Shown here: piece by piece, positions 52,643 to 62,875 of the stretch
How positions within the stretch are numbered: the stretch's first letter is position 1
Layout: each line of letters begins with the position of its first letter
NCBI GenBank assembly: GCA_002503055.1
Contig: DAQX01000012.1
Location: 9,462 to 73,461 of the forward strand
Direction: 5' to 3'
Origin: Euryarchaeota archaeon UBA86
GTDB lineage: Archaea; Thermoplasmatota; Poseidoniia; Poseidoniales; Thalassarchaeaceae
Length of the DNA stretch: 64,000 bases
Program-made: the position numbers and the translations under genes
Notes under the pieces: model-generated
Databases searched by the model: none
What the model saw: the letters and a program-made list of their open reading frames with translations, nothing else
What the model was told of the DNA's origin: nothing

Positions 52643-54745
52643 TTATTCATCGGCAATATTGCTGATTTTTTGTTTCAAAATTTCGCTTACAATCTTACCA
52701 TCGGCTGCCCCTCCTAACTTACCCATCACAGCCCCCATCAACGGCCCCATCGCACCCATGCCTCTCTCAAGAATCATATCTAAATTCTCGGCTAGAACTT
52801 CGTCAACGGCTGCCTCGACTGCTCCCGTTTCTGCAGGGGAAAATCCGTTCTCATTGGCCTTGTCTGAGTACCATTCCAGTCTATAATCGAAGTCAGAATC
52901 AACTGGTGGGCCCTCGAGCCAGATTATTCGGGCCGTAGGGACGACTCCTTCTCTGGTCACTACTCCGGTCTCACGGGCGTGAATTGCTAGTGTCAACACC
53001 TGCCATGGTACCTCCATCTCGCTTCTACCACTTCCATCTGCAACCTCAGAGCGGAGATTGTCTAGAATTGCTGAGGCCCATGCCTTCGCAGGTAAAGGTG
53101 GACAACCTGAATCATCTCCTTCGATGCCCATCATCAAGATGTCATCCATCTCAGATCCTAGAATTGCATCTATTTGATTGTCAGATACGCCTGTGCCCTG
53201 AAGCCTATCTCTCCTCTCCTCAGAGGTCAGCGGTAATTCTCCATTGATGATTTCCCAGTGATTCTCAGTGATTTCAATCACGGGGATGTCGGTCTCAGGG
53301 TACATCCTAGCCCCCCCTGGTAGCGGCCTCATCGCGGTAGTGGTACCATCTTCCGGCTGCCCTTTCCTGATGACAACATTACGAACTTCGCGTGGAATTC
53401 GGTGATAGGCTAGTCTGGCGCGCAGGACTACAGACTCTAGGGCCAATTCTGCTTGCCATTCCGGCGCTACACATAGAACGAATGCATCTTCTTCAGTTAA
53501 GGAAAGTGACCCTCTCACAGCTTCGACTTCAGATGAAGAAATCCCGTATGATGGAAGTTCGTCAGAGTGGAAGATGCCAGCCACGCCGGCCATCTTCGCG
53601 GCACTGGCTAATTCTCTGCCTAGACGAGGTAGTTGCGCACCTTCGCTATCAGTCTGTTTTGCGCCTAGTCTTCCGGCGAAACTTGAGAGTGATACTGCTA
53701 ATACCTTAGAGCCAGAATTTAGTGACTTACGAACCATCTCTGATTCGCAGTCTGCGAATATCTCAGTCAAGTCATTTGTATGCAAAGGGAGTCTTGCAGA
53801 TGCGGCTGCAGCAACTCTGTTCTCCACCGGTAACTCGTCATTTGATCTATCAGAGGGTAGAGGAGGTAATCCTGCCTCGCTTCGTAGTTCACTTGCCAAA
53901 CGATACATGTGAAGTTGTCTGGACATCTCAAGACTAATGATTCGTGGAATCCAATCCAAATCTTGACAGCCCTTTATTTCTACACGGTCGCCACACGCGA
54001 TGCTAACATTGAGATCCTGTCGAATAGATCCTAGTCCTCTCCTGACTTTGCGTGTATCCCTCAGAAGTGTCCCTAATGCAAGAGCGGTTTCGCGCGCATG
54101 CTCGGGCGACTTGATGTCGGGTGCTGTGGCAATCTCGACTAGAGGCATGCCTAGTCTGTCTAGAGTGTAGTAGACCACTTCACCCGAAGATGATGGTTTG
54201 GTGTCAAGTTTTCTCGCTGAGTCCTCCTCGAGGCATATCACATCGACGCCGACATTTCCCTTATCGGTCTGAACTACCCCATCGGTTGCCACTAATGTGG
54301 TTCTTTGGAATCCACTAGTGTTGGAGCCGTCTACCACAGTCTTCCTCATCGCCTGTAGAGCGGAAACAGGCTTAGCACGCATCATTCCAGACATTGTCAG
54401 AACGATGTCGATGGCTTCGTCGTCGTGCTCGAGAGGTGGTGCCTCGTCTAACTCAATGAGTCCAGCATTTGGTGGTTGAATGTATACGAAAGAACGGTTT
54501 CTTCTCTGCTCGAATCGGGCAGCAACATCTACCTGTCCCGATTCTCCCTGAGAGGCCCTCAATCTCCGGCTTGAACGGGCCCAATCTGCTGGGATTTCAT
54601 CGATACTGTAGTCGAATAACTCACTGGGCATCCTTGAATGAAGTTTACCAGTATCCAACTGCTGATGAATCTCCAATCCACACATGAAACCCAAAGCAAC
54701 CGGGTCGAGTTCTCCAGGCTTGGTGATGTCACCTCGTGGTTCCAT
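52643..54745 (-). CDS. gatE: Glutamyl-tRNA(Gln) amidotransferase subunit E
   Basis: 700 residues, the archaeal GatE that, with GatD, turns Glu-tRNA(Gln) into Gln-tRNA(Gln). The cradle domain opens with GLEIHQQLDTGKLHSRMPSE and later has RKTVVDGSNTSGFQRT and the catalytic-centre segment GSIRQDLNVSI-x(n)-VEIKGCQDLDWI. The AspRS-like insertion lies in the middle (about 300-450). The C-terminal YqeY domain ends MGPLMGAVMGKLGGAADGKIVSEIL. The length is somewhat above the usual 620-640. GatD is not in the window. The gene lies 30 nt downstream of the MCM gene on the same strand. Confidence 0.93.
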   Translation of the reverse strand: MEPRGDITKPGELDPVALGFMCGLEIHQQLDTGKLHSRMPSELFDYSIDEIPADWARSSRRLRASQGESGQVDVAARFEQRRNRSFVYIQPPNAGLIELDEAPPLEHDDEAIDIVLTMSGMMRAKPVSALQAMRKTVVDGSNTSGFQRTTLVATDGVVQTDKGNVGVDVICLEEDSARKLDTKPSSSGEVVYYTLDRLGMPLVEIATAPDIKSPEHARETALALGTLLRDTRKVRRGLGSIRQDLNVSIACGDRVEIKGCQDLDWIPRIISLEMSRQLHMYRLASELRSEAGLPPLPSDRSNDELPVENRVAAAASARLPLHTNDLTEIFADCESEMVRKSLNSGSKVLAVSLSSFAGRLGAKQTDSEGAQLPRLGRELASAAKMAGVAGIFHSDELPSYGISSSEVEAVRGSLSLTEEDAFVLCVAPEWQAELALESVVLRARLAYHRIPREVRNVVIRKGQPEDGTTTAMRPLPGGARMYPETDIPVIEITENHWEIINGELPLTSEERRDRLQGTGVSDNQIDAILGSEMDDILMMGIEGDDSGCPPLPAKAWASAILDNLRSEVADGSGRSEMEVPWQVLTLAIHARETGVVTREGVVPTARIIWLEGPPVDSDFDYRLEWYSDKANENGFSPAETGAVEAAVDEVLAENLDMILERGMGAMGPLMGAVMGKLGGAADGKIVSEILKQKISNIADE

Positions 54746-54775
54746 ACTAGCGCGAAGGGGCGCTGTTCAATAGAC

Positions 54776-57070
54776 TCAGCGGGCAAACTGATAGATATCG
54801 TTGCGAGGACTGAACAACTCGCCGCTGACGAGCATGCGTTGGAGTACATCATCCACAGCGGTCTCAGTAATCTTTCTAGTTGAGGCAGCGTTGTAGATTT
54901 CTGTGAGTTTTGCAGTACCGTCTCCGGAGCTACAGATTTCCCTCACTATGTTCCGAATTGCCGTATTATTCGAACGCACAGAAGTGGAGACGCCCGAGTA
55001 TAGTTCCGAGTCATCCTCTATATTCGATTCTTCTCTCCAATGCCTAAACACTGCTAATGCAACTTTTGCATCCTCACCCGTAGCAGTATCTCTGAGATGC
55101 ATCCTAGCATGAGCCTCAGTAAGGCGAATCAGGGCTTCGAGTGCACGGGCGGTAATCGGAATGACTTCTGAGTCACCCATCTGGTCTTCTCTACCAAAAG
55201 ACTGGCGTTCGTTGGTATAGTAGTCGAGTATCTTCGCTCTTGCATCGGCGTTCAGATTGGGATTATGGTTGCGCTTAGCATAGGCAATGTACTTGCGTAG
55301 GAATTCCAACGAGAGATGTTCAGTTCCATCTACAGTGTATGCATAGACCTCGTCCTTTACCGCCTCAGATGGATCCAGACTAATGGCTTCCTCAATCTCG
55401 GTCTCACTGACGCCTTGGGTCTTAGTGTCTAGGATGTACCTAGCTATCCTCTCATCATCTTCGACCTTTACTTCATCCCTCATCATCCAAATAATATCGA
55501 ATCTCGAAGCTAGGGGAGCAGGTAGTCCCGTCTCGCTGTATGAGCGCATAACACTCTGATTTGGACCTCGTTTCGAGAATCTGCCATCTTTCGGGTTGGC
55601 CGCTGCTAGAATGGAACAGCGTGAGGGTAGTGTTGCAGTAATCCCTCCCTTGGCAACATAAATCTCTTGCTGTTCCATTGCCGGGTGCATGACTTTACGA
55701 TCTTCTTCGCTAATCTTGTCAAATTCGTCAATGGCTGCCAAACCTCTGTCAGATAACGGTAGTACTCCAGCCTCCAAGGCAAATCTACCATCTCCAAAAG
55801 CGTCTCTAACAGCAGCCGCAGTAAGCCCTGCACCAGATACTCCTCCACCAGATGCGAGTTTGCCTCTAGGAGAAATCTTGGACATGTAGTTCAAGACTTG
55901 TGACTTAGCGACACCCGGGTCACCCATCAGGAGAATGTGGATATCACCTCGGGTTCTGGTTTTGTCCTGATTAATTCGTGAAACTCCACCAAACAATTGC
56001 AGAGATAGTGACCGTTTGACATAATGCATCACCCCGGTTGAGAAGATTGAGGGTGCGATTGAGTTTTGCATCAGTCCAAGCAAATCTTCTCTTCTAGAAA
56101 TTTCAAGAATTTTCTCCTTATCATCGTCGGTGATTTTGATTTCATTGAATGGAGTGCTCTCATGCTCAGAACTGACTAGGTTGTGGATGATATCGAACAT
56201 AGGGGTCTTACGATTTCTCTTGACTTCGCTACGTACAACAGGCATCACATTGGCGACAATTCTCTCCCCGGGCAGATGCTTGTTTACCTGGTCACCCTCA
56301 ACCAGAACTGTCCCTCGCGTTGGCTGCGCCCCGCTGGGAACATTCTCTGGCAGCTCTTGAATCTCAATCCACTGGTTGTTGACCATTCTAGTTGCATTGA
56401 TGACAAGGTTGAATCGCGTTGGGTTGTCCTTTGAATTACGAGTCCCTCCGCATCCTGAATCTGTTGGACAACGAAGTGGCTCTACTAATTCCCTCTCGTT
56501 CTTCTGTTTGATTTCAATTGTATTTCCACAAGCCTCGCAATTGAAAATTGCAATGTGGATCCTTGGCTTGATATCGGAGATTTTGGTGATAATTACCTCT
56601 ACTGAGCGTAGACGGTCAACATCCAAATTACCGATATCACGAAGGTTTCTCCTACTATCTCTAGGCAACTCACCGACTCGGAGTATCGCATCGATATCTT
56701 CGCCTCTCTCTCTACAAATCTCAACTAGAGTCTGAGAACCTCTGTCGAGAATCTGACTAGGATGTTGAAGTATATCATCGGCGAACTCGGGATCGAATGC
56801 CTGTAACTCATGGAATGGAATGTCGAGGTAGGGTTCAGACTGCTTCGAAAGGATGAGGAGGATATCATCTTCCTTGGCCTCGGTGAGGAAGGTTCTCCAT
56901 CTAGCAGAGGAGTCATGTGCGGCCATTGTCATAGTTAGCACCGTCGGGCATACGCCCTCCTTCTCGAGGTCTATGAATAGTGCGGATGCTAAATCCGACC
57001 CCTGTGCTTCCAGTGCACTAAGATGTCTGCTACCAGTGCTTGAATGAAGTACTGGTTGCTTCCACTGCAC
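54776..57070 (-). CDS. mcm: MCM replicative DNA helicase
   Basis: 764 residues from a GTG start; an ATG at 56926 or 56932 (about residue 47) would begin with AAHDSSARWRTFL, closer to the usual archaeal start, so the first 46 residues are doubtful. N-terminal OB domain with zinc cysteines C178/C181 and C201/C207 (CEACGNT...CPTDSGC), Walker A GDPGVAKS at 383-390, Walker B AAIDEFDK at 445-452, sensor 1 AAAN at about 489 and the arginine finger SRF at about 522. A winged-helix end completes it. It forms the hexamer that unwinds DNA ahead of the replication fork. No intein is present. It is followed by gatE and is divergent from the PPC-domain gene. Confidence 0.94.
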   Translation of the reverse strand: MQWKQPVLHSSTGSRHLSALEAQGSDLASALFIDLEKEGVCPTVLTMTMAAHDSSARWRTFLTEAKEDDILLILSKQSEPYLDIPFHELQAFDPEFADDILQHPSQILDRGSQTLVEICRERGEDIDAILRVGELPRDSRRNLRDIGNLDVDRLRSVEVIITKISDIKPRIHIAIFNCEACGNTIEIKQKNERELVEPLRCPTDSGCGGTRNSKDNPTRFNLVINATRMVNNQWIEIQELPENVPSGAQPTRGTVLVEGDQVNKHLPGERIVANVMPVVRSEVKRNRKTPMFDIIHNLVSSEHESTPFNEIKITDDDKEKILEISRREDLLGLMQNSIAPSIFSTGVMHYVKRSLSLQLFGGVSRINQDKTRTRGDIHILLMGDPGVAKSQVLNYMSKISPRGKLASGGGVSGAGLTAAAVRDAFGDGRFALEAGVLPLSDRGLAAIDEFDKISEEDRKVMHPAMEQQEIYVAKGGITATLPSRCSILAAANPKDGRFSKRGPNQSVMRSYSETGLPAPLASRFDIIWMMRDEVKVEDDERIARYILDTKTQGVSETEIEEAISLDPSEAVKDEVYAYTVDGTEHLSLEFLRKYIAYAKRNHNPNLNADARAKILDYYTNERQSFGREDQMGDSEVIPITARALEALIRLTEAHARMHLRDTATGEDAKVALAVFRHWREESNIEDDSELYSGVSTSVRSNNTAIRNIVREICSSGDGTAKLTEIYNAASTRKITETAVDDVLQRMLVSGELFSPRNDIYQFAR

Positions 57071-57146
57071 TATCGAGCAAGTTTCGCCAACACATTAGAA
57101 ATCAGTCTTGGGATTTATTCAAGCACCGTTGCACAATCGCCCATAC

Positions 57147-57581
57147 ATGGAACACACGCGCTCAGGGAGTGATATCCTCGTGAGGCTTGACCCGGGAGAA
57201 GAAATTCATACTGCACTCAAAGAGTTAGCAGATGATATTGGTTTCGATGCGGCTGCTATCACAAGCGGAATCGGTAGAACTCGTGACAATTCATATGGCT
57301 ACATGAATGAAGAGGGAGTTTACCAAAGACGTTCCTTGGATCCAGCATCTGAACTAGTGAGTCTCTCAGGAAATATTGCTCGCACCGAGAAAGGAGATGC
57401 TTTCACTCACATCCACTGCTGCTGGTCTGACGACGACAACAATGTCCATGCTGGTCATTTGTTTCAAGCGACCGTTCATGTTGTTGCTGAAATTCATATC
57501 AGAGTTATGGATCATGCTTCTATGACACGATGTCCTCTGGCTGAGTTTGAATTATTGGGTCTAGAATTTGACGCTCAGTGA
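57147..57581 (+). CDS. PPC-domain (DUF296) protein
   Basis: 144 residues of the PPC (plants and prokaryotes conserved) domain. The metal or ligand residues are recognisable in FTHIHCCWSDDDNNVHAGHL (H-x-H and G-H-L), preceded by IGFDAAAITSGIGRTRD. In plants the domain is attached to AT-hook DNA-binding parts; the stand-alone prokaryotic form has no proven role. The ATG at 57147 is preferred over a TTG 13 codons upstream because a TTTATT box lies about 30 nt before it. It is divergent from MCM, and its stop overlaps that of livF by 7 bases. Confidence 0.8.
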   Translation: MEHTRSGSDILVRLDPGEEIHTALKELADDIGFDAAAITSGIGRTRDNSYGYMNEEGVYQRRSLDPASELVSLSGNIARTEKGDAFTHIHCCWSDDDNNVHAGHLFQATVHVVAEIHIRVMDHASMTRCPLAEFELLGLEFDAQ

Positions 57582-58288
57582 GAGCCTAGGAAATACTCGC
57601 CGATTTCAGGATCGGTCAGTATGTGCTGAGCATCTCCCGAATGGACAATCTTACCGTTGGCTACAATGTATCCTCGGTCAGAGCGAGAAAGTGAAAGGCG
57701 TGCATTCTGCTCAACAATGAGTACCGTAATTCCCTGTTCACGCAGAGAGTCAATTCTTTCGATAATCTGCTGCTGGTAGAGTGGTGAAAGAGCAGCAGTA
57801 GGCTCGTCCAGTAGGAGGAATGAAGGGTTGGAAATTAAGGCTCGCGAAATCGCCAACATTTGGCGCTCCCCTCCAGACAGAGAAGCTGCTACATCGTGGA
57901 CTCTGTCACGTAGGTCGGGAAACATCTCCAGAGATCTTTCTATTCTCTTATTCAGAGTTGCTGTGTCGAGAGAGTTTCCTCCCATCTGCAGGTTCTCCAA
58001 GACAGAAAGTGAGGGAAACACATTGTCGACTTGGGGGACATAGGCAATTCCGTGGTTTACGAGCTGATCTGTTCTCCAACCTGACACCTCAGTGCCGCGA
58101 TATTGGACACCCCCAGAATAGTAGGTAGCTATTCCAAAAATAGTCTTGATGAGTGTAGATTTACCACAGCCATTTGGTCCAATAATGGTGACGAATTCGC
58201 CTTCATCGACATACATGTCAATCCCATGTAGAATCTGGACTGAGCCATAACCTCCTTCGAGATTAGTGATTTCCAATACCCTGCTCAT
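57575..58288 (-). CDS. livF: Branched-chain amino-acid ABC transporter ATPase LivF-like
   Basis: 237 residues. Walker A is GPNGCGKST, the signature LSGGERQ and Walker B LLLDEPTAAL, followed by the D-loop and a switch histidine position replaced within LIVEQNA, as usual for LivF. It drives uptake through the fused LivHM permease. The ATG overlaps the livG stop by four bases. It is the last gene of the livHM-livG-livF chain. Confidence 0.92.
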   Translation of the reverse strand: MSRVLEITNLEGGYGSVQILHGIDMYVDEGEFVTIIGPNGCGKSTLIKTIFGIATYYSGGVQYRGTEVSGWRTDQLVNHGIAYVPQVDNVFPSLSVLENLQMGGNSLDTATLNKRIERSLEMFPDLRDRVHDVAASLSGGERQMLAISRALISNPSFLLLDEPTAALSPLYQQQIIERIDSLREQGITVLIVEQNARLSLSRSDRGYIVANGKIVHSGDAQHILTDPEIGEYFLGSH

Positions 58289-59085
58289 TCTTCTTCCTCC
58301 ATTGGCTCTCCGGACGCCCCAAGGTAGGCTTCGATGACTTCTCTATTGCCCCTAACCTCATCGGGTGTGCCTTGCATTAGGACCTCGCCCTCGTTCATCA
58401 CAATAATTCTGTCAACTCCCTGCCTGAGTATGAAGTCCATGTTATGCTCGATGATTAGAACAGAAATACCAGTCTCATCGACGATATTCCTCAAGTTGTT
58501 GAAGATCTTCATTGCCAATGGGCCGGCAACACCTGCGACTGGTTCGTCAAGTAGTAGGAGTTTTGGATCGCCCATCATCGAGCGTCCAATGTCTACCAAC
58601 TTGCTCTGTCCGCCAGATAATTCACTGGTGAGGTTGTGAGCCATATGTGGCACCTCCAACTGGTCCAAAACCGCGTATGCTTTCTCCAGCCTCTTCTCTT
58701 CTTCGGGATTTGAGTTAGGAGCTAGGAGTGCCCTAATTCGATCTGTGAAACTTGAGCCAAACTGTCCTCTTGGAGGCACCAGTAGGTTCTCAATAACAGT
58801 CATCTGACGCCAGAGTCTGGTATGCTGGAAGGTTCTTGTCATTCCTAGATTCTGAATCTGATCTGGACGTAGTTCTGATACATCCTTCCCGAACATTTCG
58901 ACGTATCCTCTAGTCTGATCGAGTAAGCCACTTATGCAGTTGAAGGTAGTCGACTTACCGCATCCATTTGGTCCGATTAGGCCAACGAACTCTCCTTCTC
59001 CAATCTCAAAGGAGACATCATTGACGGCGATCAGACCGCCAAACTCCTTTCTCAATCCATCCACCTTTAACACCGGTTCACTCAC
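58285..59085 (-). CDS. livG: Branched-chain amino-acid ABC transporter ATPase LivG-like
   Basis: 266 residues. Walker A GPNGCGKST, signature LSGGQSKLVDIGR and Walker B LLLDEPVAGVA match LivG, with the LivG-type long insertion (RTFQHTRLWRQMTVIENLLVPP) that contacts the permease. The GTG at 59085 is chosen over a GTG three codons upstream because GGAGGT lies seven bases before it. This start overlaps the permease stop by eight bases. The glutamate-rich end (EEEE) is a short acidic tail. Confidence 0.92.
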   Translation of the reverse strand: MSEPVLKVDGLRKEFGGLIAVNDVSFEIGEGEFVGLIGPNGCGKSTTFNCISGLLDQTRGYVEMFGKDVSELRPDQIQNLGMTRTFQHTRLWRQMTVIENLLVPPRGQFGSSFTDRIRALLAPNSNPEEEKRLEKAYAVLDQLEVPHMAHNLTSELSGGQSKLVDIGRSMMGDPKLLLLDEPVAGVAGPLAMKIFNNLRNIVDETGISVLIIEHNMDFILRQGVDRIIVMNEGEVLMQGTPDEVRGNREVIEAYLGASGEPMEEEE

Positions 59086-62000
59086 TAGTTGCACCTCCTG
59101 ATGGGTTCTCCGGTCTGACCGGTACCTCGGGAAGAAGTCCCTTAGCGTTAAATTTCAGAGAGAAGAGCATTAGACAGCCGATTAGAAGGAGTTTGAAGTA
59201 CAACATATCGGCCGTTACAATCCCTCCAAAGAATGATTCTTCGATTGATCTCTCTCCGAGTGCAATGGCGCTAAAGATGAAAATTGCAGCTCCGGAAGAA
59301 CCGATATCGAAGAGCCTTTCTGAGCGAATCACGAATCCAATAATCGTGATTATTAGGAATATTTTTGCGGCCTCCCATTGGCTAGTGAACATCCACTCAA
59401 ACAAGCTATCAATTCTAGTTGCGGTTGTGTATAATGGTAAATCCGGAGAACCTTGTCCGGCCACAAGGACATTGAAAACAAACTCCATCAGTACGATAAT
59501 GAAAGCCCCTACAACCATCCCCTTGTTATTCGATGTTCCTCCAATAATGAAGGCCGCCCATACTAGGAAAGTGGAGCGAGCAGGGGCCATGAATGAGGGT
59601 TCAAAGCCGGTAAGTTTCCACGCCCAAATTGCTCCCGCTAATGCTGCTATTGCTGCGCCCAATGCTAGGCTAGCTGCCTTATGAGTAAGGATATCATGTC
59701 CGTGATGCTGAGCAACTTCTTCGTCTTCTCTGATTGACTTGAGTACCCTTCCCCAGGGAGATGAGATGAAAGTTGAGAGAAGTTTCCAAACTACTGCAAC
59801 GCAAAGTAACGAGATAATCATCAACAGGAAGATGTAAGGAGCGGGCTCTCCAAGATTGAGAAGATCGGCTACATGGTTTGAGGGGGTGTCAACCAGCAAG
59901 ATATCGTCCCTGCATTCATCGGGGCTAGCCCAGAGAGTATCTGGACCCGATTTTTCAGACCCGCAGAACCACCAATTCTCAAGAGGTAAGGGGTAGGATG
60001 AGATTCCAATTGCAGAACCTACTGCTCCAACCCTCAATAGGGGTTCTCCGGCAAGAAGTACTCTAACAATCTCTCCAAGTGAAATGGTTACGATGGCGAA
60101 GTAGTCGGTTCTGAGTCTGGCTGTAGGATAGGCCAGGCCCCATCCAAATAATGCTCCTAGAGCTATTGCAATTAGTGTGGCGGGTAAGATTCCCCATCCA
60201 TATCCATGTAGCTCCTTGGGTGCTGTTAGTATGCCTACGGTAATTGTCCCGATTGCAACAAAGAAGATGACTCCGAAATTGACCATTCCCGTATATCCAG
60301 TATGTAGGTTGAGGGAAAACGACATCAAAATGAAAATGGAGAGTGTGATTAGTACATTTGAGACCTGTAATACCTTCTTCCATCTAAAGTCGTCAGACTC
60401 GGCTATAGGTAACCAGATTAGGAAGAGGAGGAGAATTGTCATGAATATCGAAAATGCAATCCAAGAACCCAAAGAGCTCTCTCTGCCATACAACTCTAAC
60501 TTTCTGCGCTGATCATTGGACCCCCTAGAAACAACGCCGAGTGCGCTAGATGAGATTCTAGAAGTATGGGAAGAAAACTTTTCTTTTGTGTTATCTAATG
60601 CACTTTGCATTCGTTGAGAGATGTTGTCCACAATTTGAGTATGCTTCCTATTGAAATCTGACCACTTAGTTACAACACTCAGTCTAGCAAATTTAATCAA
60701 TTCTGATATCGAAGAACGTAATTTTTGGAGATGTCTGATTGAAACATCAATTGGCCCTGACTGTGTATCTTTATTCGATAGAATTCCTATTCCCTCATAT
60801 ATTGAATAGAGCCAAAGTACAATTATTGCAGTTGGCCAGATAATATCTCCAAGATATACTATGAAGTTGACCAGTTCTATCTCGAAGTTCATCATATTCA
60901 GCCATGATTCGTGCATTCTCTGAAGTTCTTCTGATACCCACTGTTCTGCCTCAATGGTGGACAATTCACTTGGTGCGCTCATCTGACCAAGTATGTCGGC
61001 TTCTGTTAAAGGAGAGTCTTCTAAGAGGAGAGTTCCATCATTTCTCCCAGTCAGAACTGCAAGATTGGTTTCATACACTTCGCTAGAGGAGCATGAGTCG
61101 GAACAGGAGCCGTCTGCGAAAGAGTTCCTTTCCACAAAGTCGCTAAACTTGTGGAAGGCATAGGAGGCAATCGCAATCGCTGAGAAACTTTGCATCAAAT
61201 GTGTTCGATGCCTGTACCAGTGATGGAGTCCAAGGATTCCAGTTGGCATTATTGCAAGAGCTGCTTCTATTGTAGGTGATTTTTCTGAGTTCTCTGTCTT
61301 TCGTTTTCTCAGTCTCTCAATTTTCCATTTCTCATATGCATCGCCAATGCCCTCAGGCATAATCATCAGGATTGCAATTAGGAAAATGTAAGGCATTACT
61401 CCATCTAAAGCAGAGTAATTTGATCTTCCGAGAGGGAATCCAATACCAATAAGAACAGGAGAAGAAAGGGCGCGTACAAATCCAACTATTAGTGAGCCGA
61501 TAATTGCCCCTGAAAGAGAGCCGATGGTTCCTAGGACGATAATCGCGAAAGACGGTAATAGCAAAGTGAAGGCGGTCTCAGGATTGAATCTTAGAGTAAG
61601 TGCGAAAATAGCCCCTCCCATACCTGAGAGTCCTGCAGATAAGAATGCGCTTGTGAGGTGAACTCTCTCTACATTGATACCACTGCTAGCAGCCAGCTCG
61701 GGGTTGTCGGCTACAGCCCTCATTCTCCTTCCCAATCTAGTCTTGTTGAGTAGGAGAAGTAGAAGAAGTACTGCAGAGAAAATTACTACAGGAACTGCTC
61801 CTTTGTAGTAGGCATAATTAGTGGTTGCTTGTGTTATGCAATCCGCCGTTGTATCGTAAATCTCCATAGCCGGCTTTGAAGTATCACTTACTATTCTAGT
61901 TAGTACTGATTCTCCTGTCGTTGCATCAACCGTTTCTTCACAAGTCCAATGCGTGTAGGTCCTACCCTCTTCGAGATTTCTTTCTCCTAGATTAAAGCGC

Positions 62001-62851
62001 AGCTTCGTGGTTGGAAGTTCCCATCTCAGATTAGGCATCCTCCAGTCTCCTTCCGGCTCAAACATTCTTCTTCCGGCCCCAAATCTGAGGTATGTCAGAG
62101 CTCTGAGAATTAACGCTACACCCAAAGAAGCGATCATCATCACCTGAGGAGATGCTTTGGTCTTCCGAAATCCTCTGTAGACGAGTCTATCGATAATTAT
62201 ACCAGCAATCCCAGTAAGTACGAAGGCCGCCACTAATGTGAATAGAAAAACGGACCATGTGAGAACGCCATCCTTAGTTGTAGAGAGGTTTGCCATTGGA
62301 AAGAAGTAGTTGCTCCAAATCATGATCATTGACAGGTACATCCCAATCATGAATAACTCAGATTGAGCGAAATTTCCGTATCTCTGAACCTTGTATGTCA
62401 GAGTTAGACCAATTGCTATAGCAAGATAGGTCGATGACCAAGTAAGAGTTCCTGTAGTGATAGAAATCAAATCAAGTGTGAAAGAGGCGTCCTCGCCGAG
62501 TCCTTGTAGCAGAATATCCAATGAAAAGAAAGTGACGGCTACCATGAAGAATGGAGAAAGAAGGATTGCTATTGTTCGAGGGATTCCACTCGGAGCATCG
62601 TCGAAGAGTACCTTGACTACCACGAATCCGGCCGCGATTGACTCAACTAGTTGCAGAAGCCAAACCATGTCATTTGGCAGGCCCCCTGCTAATGCCTTGT
62701 CGAGTATATTTAGTGAACCGATTGAGTTGAGGGTTCCTAGGAAGTTAGCATCGAAGAACAGTAGTGATGCGATGATTAGTCTTCGAGTGCCTCTTGGCAA
62801 CTGCGAGAATCGTTCCCGGGCTTCATGCAGCATGCTACTACACAAACCCAT
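59078..62851 (-). CDS. Fused LivH-LivM permease of a branched-chain amino-acid type ABC transporter
   Basis: 1257 residues, where LivH and LivM are normally separate proteins of about 300 and 350-450. Residues 1-135 hold extra helices. The LivH part (about 140-520) includes VQRYGNFAQSELFMIG, GVALILRALTYLRFGAG and RRMRAVADNPELAASSGINVER. The linker (about 525-790) carries further helices, a cysteine cluster (CSDSCSSSE) and a charged helical stretch, matching no module I know. The LivM part (about 820-1240) includes FSLNLHTGYTGMVNFGVIFFV, FAIVTISLGEIVRVLL and SPWGRVLKSIREDEEVAQHHGHD. The two halves should form the channel within one chain. The ATG is 69 nt from the binding-protein stop, with a strong hairpin between. 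Confidence 0.88.
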   Translation of the reverse strand: MGLCSSMLHEARERFSQLPRGTRRLIIASLLFFDANFLGTLNSIGSLNILDKALAGGLPNDMVWLLQLVESIAAGFVVVKVLFDDAPSGIPRTIAILLSPFFMVAVTFFSLDILLQGLGEDASFTLDLISITTGTLTWSSTYLAIAIGLTLTYKVQRYGNFAQSELFMIGMYLSMIMIWSNYFFPMANLSTTKDGVLTWSVFLFTLVAAFVLTGIAGIIIDRLVYRGFRKTKASPQVMMIASLGVALILRALTYLRFGAGRRMFEPEGDWRMPNLRWELPTTKLRFNLGERNLEEGRTYTHWTCEETVDATTGESVLTRIVSDTSKPAMEIYDTTADCITQATTNYAYYKGAVPVVIFSAVLLLLLLLNKTRLGRRMRAVADNPELAASSGINVERVHLTSAFLSAGLSGMGGAIFALTLRFNPETAFTLLLPSFAIIVLGTIGSLSGAIIGSLIVGFVRALSSPVLIGIGFPLGRSNYSALDGVMPYIFLIAILMIMPEGIGDAYEKWKIERLRKRKTENSEKSPTIEAALAIMPTGILGLHHWYRHRTHLMQSFSAIAIASYAFHKFSDFVERNSFADGSCSDSCSSSEVYETNLAVLTGRNDGTLLLEDSPLTEADILGQMSAPSELSTIEAEQWVSEELQRMHESWLNMMNFEIELVNFIVYLGDIIWPTAIIVLWLYSIYEGIGILSNKDTQSGPIDVSIRHLQKLRSSISELIKFARLSVVTKWSDFNRKHTQIVDNISQRMQSALDNTKEKFSSHTSRISSSALGVVSRGSNDQRRKLELYGRESSLGSWIAFSIFMTILLLFLIWLPIAESDDFRWKKVLQVSNVLITLSIFILMSFSLNLHTGYTGMVNFGVIFFVAIGTITVGILTAPKELHGYGWGILPATLIAIALGALFGWGLAYPTARLRTDYFAIVTISLGEIVRVLLAGEPLLRVGAVGSAIGISSYPLPLENWWFCGSEKSGPDTLWASPDECRDDILLVDTPSNHVADLLNLGEPAPYIFLLMIISLLCVAVVWKLLSTFISSPWGRVLKSIREDEEVAQHHGHDILTHKAASLALGAAIAALAGAIWAWKLTGFEPSFMAPARSTFLVWAAFIIGGTSNNKGMVVGAFIIVLMEFVFNVLVAGQGSPDLPLYTTATRIDSLFEWMFTSQWEAAKIFLIITIIGFVIRSERLFDIGSSGAAIFIFSAIALGERSIEESFFGGIVTADMLYFKLLLIGCLMLFSLKFNAKGLLPEVPVRPENPSGGATSE

Positions 62852-62875
62852 ACATCATGCGAATTAATTGTTGGG

